Shown here: positions 29,578-35,612 of the stretch, piece by piece | How positions within the stretch are numbered: position 1 is the stretch's first letter | Layout of the letters: every line of letters begins with the position of its first letter | NCBI GenBank assembly: GCA_947072805.1 | Contig: CAMTJK010000002.1 | Location: 1 to 35,612 of the forward strand | DNA from: an uncultured Prevotella sp. | GTDB taxonomy: Bacteria > Bacteroidota > Bacteroidia > Bacteroidales > Bacteroidaceae | Length of the DNA stretch: 35,612 bases | Direction: 5' to 3' | Notes under the pieces: generated by a model | The model's input: only the letters and a program-made list of their open reading frames with translations | What the model was told of the DNA's origin: nothing | Databases searched by the model: none | Made by a program: the position numbers and the translations under genes

Positions 29578-30570
29578 ATGGCGATATTAGCATTTCAAAA
29601 ACCTGATAAAGTCGTAATGTTGGAGGCAAACGAGAAGTTCGGCAAGTTCGAATTTCGTCCGTTGGAGCCCGGCTTCGGTGTTACCATAGGTAATTCTCTG
29701 CGCCGCATTCTTCTTTCATCGCTCGAAGGCTATGCCATCAACACCATTCGCATTGCAGGTGTTGAGCATGAGTTTTCATCCGTATCCGGTGTTAAGGAGG
29801 ATGTTACCAACATCATCTTGAATCTCAAACAGGTAAGGTTCAAGCAAGTAGTAGAAGAGTTCGAGAACGAGAAAGTCAGTATCACTGTTGAGAATTCTAC
29901 CGAGTTCAAGGCAGGTGATATAGGCAAGTATCTGACTGGATTTGAAGTGTTAAACCCGGATTTAGTGATTTGTCATTTAGACTCCAAGGCTTCAATGCAG
30001 ATAGATATTACAATCAACAAAGGTCGCGGATATGTTCCAGCTGATGAAAATCGCGAGTTCTGCACCGATGTCAATGTAATTCCAATCGATTCTATCTACA
30101 CACCTATCCGTAACGTGAAGTACGCAGTTGAGCCGTACCGCGTCGAGCAGAAGACCGACTACGACAAACTGGTTCTGGAAGTTACTACAGATGGTTCCAT
30201 AACGCCTAAGGATGCACTCAAAGAGGCAGCCAAGATACTCATATATCACTTCATGTTGTTCTCTGACGAGAAGATAACTCTTGAAAACTCTGACATTGAT
30301 GGCAATCAGGAGTTTGACGAGGAGGTTCTTCACATGCGTCAGTTGCTCAAGACACGTCTTGTAGACATGAACCTTAGCGTTCGTGCCCTCAACTGTCTGA
30401 AGGCTGCAGATGTTGATACGTTGGGTGATCTTGTACAGTACAACAAGACCGACCTCTTGAAGTTCCGCAACTTTGGTAAGAAATCGCTCACCGAGCTTGA
30501 TGATTTGCTCGAGAGTCTGAATCTGTCGTTTGGAACTGATATTTCCAAGTATAAATTAGACAAAGAATAA
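29578..30570 (+). CDS. rpoA: DNA-directed RNA polymerase subunit alpha
   Basis: [27 protein letters not shown]...[16 protein letters not shown]-type C-terminal domain. Confidence 0.98.
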   Translation: MAILAFQKPDKVVMLEANEKFGKFEFRPLEPGFGVTIGNSLRRILLSSLEGYAINTIRIAGVEHEFSSVSGVKEDVTNIILNLKQVRFKQVVEEFENEKVSITVENSTEFKAGDIGKYLTGFEVLNPDLVICHLDSKASMQIDITINKGRGYVPADENREFCTDVNVIPIDSIYTPIRNVKYAVEPYRVEQKTDYDKLVLEVTTDGSITPKDALKEAAKILIYHFMLFSDEKITLENSDIDGNQEFDEEVLHMRQLLKTRLVDMNLSVRALNCLKAADVDTLGDLVQYNKTDLLKFRNFGKKSLTELDDLLESLNLSFGTDISKYKLDKE

Positions 30571-30576
30571 TTTAAA

Positions 30577-31092
30577 ATGAGACATAATAAGAAATTCAAC
30601 CATTTGAGTCGTACTGCATCTCATCGTAATGCTATGCTTGCTAACATGGCTATCTCGCTGATAATGCACAAAAGAATCACTACGACTCTTGCAAAGGCAA
30701 AGGCCTTGAAGAAATTTGTAGAGCCCCTGATAACACGTTCTAAGGATGACTCCACCAATTCTCGTCGTGTGGTATTCCGTTATCTGCAGAACAAGTTTGC
30801 TCTGAAGGAACTCTTCGGAGATGTGGCAGCTAAGGTGGGTGATCGTCCCGGTGGTTACACCCGTATCATCAAGCTTGGTACACGTCAGGGTGACGCTGCA
30901 CAGATTTGCTTTATAGAACTTGTCGATTTCGATGAGAACATGGCGAAGACAGCAGCAAAGAAGAAGACAACACGTCGTTCTCGCAAATCAACCAAGGCAG
31001 AGGCACCCGCTGCAGAAGTAGCAGAAGCACCTGTAGCAGAAGCACCTGTAGCAGAAGCACCTGCAGCAGAGGAAGCTCCTAAGGCTGAATAA
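30577..31092 (+). CDS. rplQ: 50S ribosomal protein L17 with Ala/Pro/Glu-rich C-terminal extension
   Basis: [56 protein letters not shown]; tail ...[29 protein letters not shown]. Confidence 0.97.
   Translation: MRHNKKFNHLSRTASHRNAMLANMAISLIMHKRITTTLAKAKALKKFVEPLITRSKDDSTNSRRVVFRYLQNKFALKELFGDVAAKVGDRPGGYTRIIKLGTRQGDAAQICFIELVDFDENMAKTAAKKKTTRRSRKSTKAEAPAAEVAEAPVAEAPVAEAPAAEEAPKAE
31021..31065 (+). repeat. 15-bp tandem repeat x3 inside rplQ 3' end
   Basis: GCAGAAGCACCTGTA / GCAGAAGCACCTGTA / GCAGAAGCACCTGCA. Confidence 0.9.
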
Positions 31093-31119
31093 GGCGATTC
31101 GTTGAATCATAGATAACTG

Positions 31120-31159
31120 AAGGTCCGAGTGGCAACAGCCATCCGGACCTTTATTTTTG
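31120..31159 (+). terminator. Rho-independent terminator of the ribosomal cluster
   Basis: AAGGTCCG (31120-31127) / CGGACCTT (31144-31151) with inner TGGC/GCCA stem, followed by TATTTTTG. Confidence 0.88.
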
Positions 31160-31186
31160 CGCGTTCGGCATGAGTATTGTATAATG

Positions 31187-31370
31187 GGTGCAAGTTCCGA
31201 AACCGTCCTAATGGAGGAAGGCTTATGGCATTTATAATGGTATCCATCGTGAGGTGGATCAGTGAGAGGATGGCGGCAAACATTTGTCCTAATGAATAGA
31301 AATTACAGTGAGGTATATTTCTGCGTACAAATGTGCAGCAATGGTACGGAGATATAGGCTTGCGCCATCC
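31187..31370. other. Structured intergenic element: series of nested inverted repeats (candidate ncRNA or small mobile-type repeat)
   Basis: GGATGGCG 31268-31275 / CGCCATCC 31363-31370; ACATTTGT 31280-31287 / ACAAATGT 31327-31334; AGAAAT 31298-31303 / ATTTCT 31317-31322; small hairpins at 31203-31221 and 31242-31259. Confidence 0.5.
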
Positions 31371-31533
31371 CCTAAATTACCCAAATATTTTACGTAACTC
31401 ATTGATTTTTATTCTGCGCTATATGATGGCGAACAAAAATGATGAGTTCAGAAAAAAATCCGCCAAAGAGGTAAATATTCTATCGGTGTAAAAGGGGCTT
31501 TATATCTGTTTTGGATACTGCTTGTGCTGTCGT

Positions 31534-33672
31534 TTATTTTGCGAATTTCAGGGAGCGAATGCCCTCATCGGTGGAAATCTTGAGGATATATACGCCTTTG
31601 GGTAGCGTAGATATGTCGATGGAAACGACCTCCGAGTGTGCGATGCCACCCTTTACCCTTTCACCTTTCACCGAGTATATGTCGGTAGCAATGCGCGATG
31701 CAGACGGAACAGTCCTTATGGTGATACAGTTGCCATCCATTGTTACAGAGCCCTCAAATGGTCTTGTTGTCTGTTCTATGCCGGAAGCCTGCAGCTCCAG
31801 ACATTTCTTCAGACCCTCGTAGGCATCTATCTTGCCGAATCCCCAGCTGTTGTCGCCCATTTCCGGTAATGTTCCCGTTGCATTATCCTTCCTTGCCGTT
31901 TCCTTTACAATGTTTTTCAACTGTTCCGGCGACAGAGACGGACACGCTTCCAGCCATGTAGCCACCACGCCCGTTACAAACGGTGCTGCCATCGATGTGC
32001 CCTGCATGTAGCCGTACATGTAATATCTTCCATTGCCTTCGTTGGCCTGTGCGTAGATGAGAGTACCGGAGGCATCGTTGGCAGATACGGCAGATACGAT
32101 GAAGCATCCCGGTGCTGTCACCTCCGGCTTTATGCGTCCGTCGGCGGTGGGTCCGTAGCTTGAGAACGAGCTTATTGCTCCGAGCTGTTCGTTGAGCGTG
32201 CGCGATGTGGTCTCGCCGAGAATGGTATATTCGTTGCGTGTGGTGTAAGCTCCCACGCTAAGTATCCGCGGTGCTGTGCCTCCTATCTCGCAGATGGTCG
32301 ATTCCGTTTCCGACGGTTCACTGTAACCTTCCGTGCCGTTGTTTGTCAGTCCCACCTTTATGTTGTCAGCCCACACGTCTATGTGTCCTGCCGTTTTTGG
32401 TATTACCTTTAGCGACAGATGGTAGTTGTTTCTGATGTTTGTCAGTGAGGACGATATCACCATGTGTGTCTTGCCGTTCAGCGGACTTCTTTCAGCTGCC
32501 ACAGTCAGGCTGCCGCTCATGTAGCCGCTTATGCTTACCGTTTGTGGTTCGGTGATGGCAGAAGATACCGTTACCGACGAGCTTTCCGTCTTGTTGAATA
32601 CGCTGTATGCCCCCAGGCTTACCTCAAACTCCGTTCCCTCGTCGCCCCATATCTCGATGTCGCCGCCCACGTTGCTTGTTGATAGCGTCGATTTGAAGTC
32701 TATGAAGGTTGCGAGCGGTTCATCGTCAGTTCCCTTGAACGTGCGCGACAGGTGAAATTTGTCCGCGCGGTGATTGCCAGCGGAGCCCACTATCAGTCGT
32801 CCCGGACCGGCGAGTTTGCCGGCCAGTACGTCGAAGGTGGATGTGCCGTCGTGCGGTCCGGCGTGGTTGCCGAGACTTAGGTTTACCACACACGGTTTGT
32901 TTTCAGCTTCAGCGTAGTCAAATATGTATGCAATGGCATTCGTCAGGTTTACGTTGTCGTTGGATGTTGCCCCCATGCTTACTAGTACGATGTCCGCTTC
33001 AGGAGCCACGCCTTTGTAGGCCCCCTCCATGAAGTTGTCGGAGCCGGCGGCAATGCCTGTCACGTGTGTGCCGTGCGAGTTGTTTGTTATGTCTCCTGCA
33101 GCCCTTTCTATTTCCTCTTTGGTAGAAAGTTCTATTCCGTAGCCGAATTTCTCCGGCGAGTGGTAGCTTCCTGTAGGTGTGGGAGACTGTTCCCATACCC
33201 GTTTTATTCGCAGTTGTCCGTTGGCGTCGTAGAAGTCAGAGTGGAGATAGTCAAATCCGGCATCGACCACGCCTATCACCACCCCTTTTCCTGTGTAGCT
33301 CTGTGCCAGTCCTGTGCCTTGCGCCACCTTGTCGGCGCCCGCTTCAGCCCTTGCCTTGTCGAGCATGTAGTTTACTTCCGTTCCCGTCTGCACATATTCC
33401 ACGCCCTTTGTGGCAGCCACATCGGCGAGTTTGTCTGCCGGTATGCGTGCCGTAGCCATTCCGTCGGCAAGCATTGTTATCTTCACACCGAGTTTTTCGA
33501 GAGCCTCTCTGTCGAGCGAGCCCTCGTCCGTGTTTATATAAGCCGTGAGTACGGTCTGCGGTGCTGTTTTTTTCAGTATGCTTCGCGGCGAGAGCTTCGA
33601 TGTGTTCTGTGCTGTCAGTCCCATTGCCGCTGCTAAGGCTGCGGCGATGATGGTGTGTCGTAGAATATTCAT
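31534..33672 (-). CDS. S8 family (subtilisin-like) serine peptidase with T9SS-type C-terminal tail
   Basis: Catalytic motifs GVVDAGFDYLHSDF (Asp), NNSHGTHVTGIAAGS (His), GTSMAAPFVTGVVATW (Ser); C-term ISTLPKGVYILKISTDEGIRSLKFAK. Confidence 0.94.
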   Translation of the reverse strand: MNILRHTIIAAALAAAMGLTAQNTSKLSPRSILKKTAPQTVLTAYINTDEGSLDREALEKLGVKITMLADGMATARIPADKLADVAATKGVEYVQTGTEVNYMLDKARAEAGADKVAQGTGLAQSYTGKGVVIGVVDAGFDYLHSDFYDANGQLRIKRVWEQSPTPTGSYHSPEKFGYGIELSTKEEIERAAGDITNNSHGTHVTGIAAGSDNFMEGAYKGVAPEADIVLVSMGATSNDNVNLTNAIAYIFDYAEAENKPCVVNLSLGNHAGPHDGTSTFDVLAGKLAGPGRLIVGSAGNHRADKFHLSRTFKGTDDEPLATFIDFKSTLSTSNVGGDIEIWGDEGTEFEVSLGAYSVFNKTESSSVTVSSAITEPQTVSISGYMSGSLTVAAERSPLNGKTHMVISSSLTNIRNNYHLSLKVIPKTAGHIDVWADNIKVGLTNNGTEGYSEPSETESTICEIGGTAPRILSVGAYTTRNEYTILGETTSRTLNEQLGAISSFSSYGPTADGRIKPEVTAPGCFIVSAVSANDASGTLIYAQANEGNGRYYMYGYMQGTSMAAPFVTGVVATWLEACPSLSPEQLKNIVKETARKDNATGTLPEMGDNSWGFGKIDAYEGLKKCLELQASGIEQTTRPFEGSVTMDGNCITIRTVPSASRIATDIYSVKGERVKGGIAHSEVVSIDISTLPKGVYILKISTDEGIRSLKFAK

Positions 33673-33716
33673 TTCGATGTCGATTGTTTGATGTTACATA
33701 TGCGTGTTTCGTGCGG

Positions 33717-35612
33717 TCATTTCACGTATACCTTTTCCGTCACGCTGTTGCTTCCGGCAGTAGCTTTCACAATGTATATTCCGCAGGCGGGTTGTTTGGT
33801 GCTGTCGAGTCTCTTTCCTGTCATGTCGTACAGGCTCCAGCTCTCTGCACCTTCCACGCGTATGCCGTTTTCGTCAGCCGAAATCCTTATGTCATAGTTC
33901 TTGTCTGCGGTAGCGTTGTCAATGCCGTCAGATTCGCCCGGGCCTTTGCCGGTCATGATGTTGGCTATTTCGCAGTTGTACACTTCGTGTCCGTCAATGT
34001 CTTCCATGTCGTAAGCACCCACATAAGCCACTACGTAAGTGTTTTTTGCGTCTGTCGGTATGGTGATGTCCTCTTCCGTATAGTTCTTTGCGGTGAGCAG
34101 CTCTGTGGTCCAGTAGTCAGAGCGTATTGCTTCAGGCAGGTTATAGGTAGTCTCCCACACCAACGAGTCGCCTACAGACAGCGTGTTCGGTATTATAAGT
34201 CCCCATGCGTTGTTTGTTAGCGCAGCCCTTGTCACCATGGCGTGGTTGTAGTACTGTCCGCCGAGCGTCTGTGAAGCCTTTATGCTGTCCTGTACGAGCA
34301 GCAGGTTAAATACTGTCTGTTCTGTGGGCAGGTCGTTGATTATGTATGCTACCATTTTCACCTTTATGTCGCGTGTATTCTCGTCGTAGTTGGTGGCGAG
34401 TTTTATCGATACGTACGGCTGTCTTTTGGCAAACAGATCAAACGAGCTTTCTATTGCGCTCTGTGTAGTGTTTATCACGGGTACGGTACCTACGAGTGGG
34501 TTTGTCATTCTGTTTACCATCACAGCGGGTGCGTATGTGTTGCCGCCGTAGAAGAACGTGTAGTAGTAGTCAATGTTTGTAGTGAAGATATCGGGGAAAT
34601 ATCCTGCGTGGTGCATCACCTCCACTACCGGTGTGGTTGCAGATGCGAGTGCGGCAGCTATGGCCCGGTGTCCCTCTGGACAGTTTGAGCAGTCCTGTCC
34701 GGTGAATCCCTCCAGCAAGAGTTTCTTCTGCATGTCGGCAGGATAGAAGAAGATGTCTGCATTATACACGTTGTCACCTTGTGCCTGGTCGGCAGAGCCG
34801 TTTACAGCCACCACCTTTACCGATATGGGCAGTTTGCCGTTGGCGTCGGCATTTATCTCCGGCAGGTTGAAGTCGTATGTTTCTCCGTTGGCGAGTGCCA
34901 GATTGTTGTATTTTAGCGTCTGCGGCGTACCGTTGTTCACGCTCACCTCCAGGTCGAAGCTGTTCACTTTCTCTGTACCGAAGTTGCGCAGCTGTGCAGC
35001 GTAGGTGTAGGCCGCTCCTGCCTTGAAGTATCCGTCGGTGGATACGGGTTTCAGTGTCACGTCCTTTATGGCGGCATCGTCACCTATTACGGCCCTCACG
35101 TTCACGCCTCCGAAGCCCTTTCCGTACAGGTCCACCCATTTTCCCTCGTCGTAGGCATAGCATACGCCTTGCATATCGCTTGCAAAGTCGGACGCGAGCA
35201 TGTAGTAAGTGTTGGAAATTTCAGCCGTATATCCCACGTATAGTTCCCCCTCGTCGCCGGTAATGGTGTAGGGTGTGTCGAGGCTGTACGTCAGCCATTG
35301 TGCGGCACGCGATATTGTCACCTCCTGTTTGCGCAAGGGTGTGGCGTCGGGATTTGTGGTAATGAACAGGGTGGCTGCATTTGCTGTGCTGTTACGTGAG
35401 CCGAACACTACTTCTACAGCCGATATGGTCTGTCCTTTCAGCATTGTCAGCTTCTCGCTGTCCAGTTTGAACGCCATGCCCTGTATGTTTCCGGTGCCCA
35501 CTCTGAAGAGTTTTGACCTGCTGTACTGCCCGTTGGTGTACCCGATGGTGTTTGATGCGCTTGCAGTAAACAGGCACGATACTGCCAGCAACACTGTTGC
35601 TAAAATGCTTTT
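33717..35612 (-). CDS. Omp28-related secreted protein, 5' end truncated by window edge
   Basis: LLLEGFTGQDCSNCPEGHRAIAAAL (Omp28-like CxxC motif); frame is open to the window end (KSILATVLLAVSCLFTASA), so the listed GTG start at 35594 is probably inside the signal peptide; C-term GIYIVKATAGSNSVTEKVYVK. Confidence 0.85.
   Translation of the reverse strand, partial: KSILATVLLAVSCLFTASASNTIGYTNGQYSRSKLFRVGTGNIQGMAFKLDSEKLTMLKGQTISAVEVVFGSRNSTANAATLFITTNPDATPLRKQEVTISRAAQWLTYSLDTPYTITGDEGELYVGYTAEISNTYYMLASDFASDMQGVCYAYDEGKWVDLYGKGFGGVNVRAVIGDDAAIKDVTLKPVSTDGYFKAGAAYTYAAQLRNFGTEKVNSFDLEVSVNNGTPQTLKYNNLALANGETYDFNLPEINADANGKLPISVKVVAVNGSADQAQGDNVYNADIFFYPADMQKKLLLEGFTGQDCSNCPEGHRAIAAALASATTPVVEVMHHAGYFPDIFTTNIDYYYTFFYGGNTYAPAVMVNRMTNPLVGTVPVINTTQSAIESSFDLFAKRQPYVSIKLATNYDENTRDIKVKMVAYIINDLPTEQTVFNLLLVQDSIKASQTLGGQYYNHAMVTRAALTNNAWGLIIPNTLSVGDSLVWETTYNLPEAIRSDYWTTELLTAKNYTEEDITIPTDAKNTYVVAYVGAYDMEDIDGHEVYNCEIANIMTGKGPGESDGIDNATADKNYDIRISADENGIRVEGAESWSLYDMTGKRLDSTKQPACGIYIVKATAGSNSVTEKVYVK

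Noticed and set aside
31176-31185. TATAAT sequence (TTGTATAATGGG) resembling a sigma70 -10 box
   Set aside because: Bacteroidota primary sigma uses TAnnTTTG-type boxes; no suitable upstream element seen.
1-35612. CRISPR arrays, tRNA/rRNA genes, transposases, phage genes
   Set aside because: Looked for regular spaced repeats, cloverleaf motifs and transposase/integrase motifs; none supportable in this window.

Overview
This looks like a Bacteroidota chromosome segment, probably Prevotella-like, judging by TAnnTTTG-type -7 promoter boxes, C-terminal T9SS-like sorting tails and the ribosomal protein sequences. From left to right: (i) minus-strand secreted GH10 xylanase and a 1131-aa multidomain carbohydrate-binding/beta-strand-repeat surface protein; (ii) a small DUF3467 gene; (iii) a tolC-emrA-emrB type efflux operon followed by an AraC-family regulator; (iv) a roughly 750-bp gap with no credible ORF; (v) an uninterrupted str-S10-spc-alpha ribosomal cluster (rpsL to rplQ, including secY, map, infA, rpoA and an rpmJ absent from the supplied ORF track); (vi) a minus-strand pair of secreted proteins, an S8 peptidase and an Omp28-like protein whose 5' end is cut by the window. 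The coding content is mostly well known. The less explained signals are non-coding: a long hairpin at the fusA-rpsJ junction, structured rpsL-rpsG and rpsJ-rplC spacers, a nested inverted-repeat region at 31187-31370 after the rplQ terminator, a 15-bp perfect inverted repeat between the two glycan genes, and repeats around the efflux operon promoter. Coding-level points of interest are a lineage-type insertion in uL23, Shine-Dalgarno-like sites upstream of a few r-protein genes, and two tandem carbohydrate-binding modules apparently inserted into a beta-strand-repeat domain. All structure calls were made by eye; no folding or database search was run.
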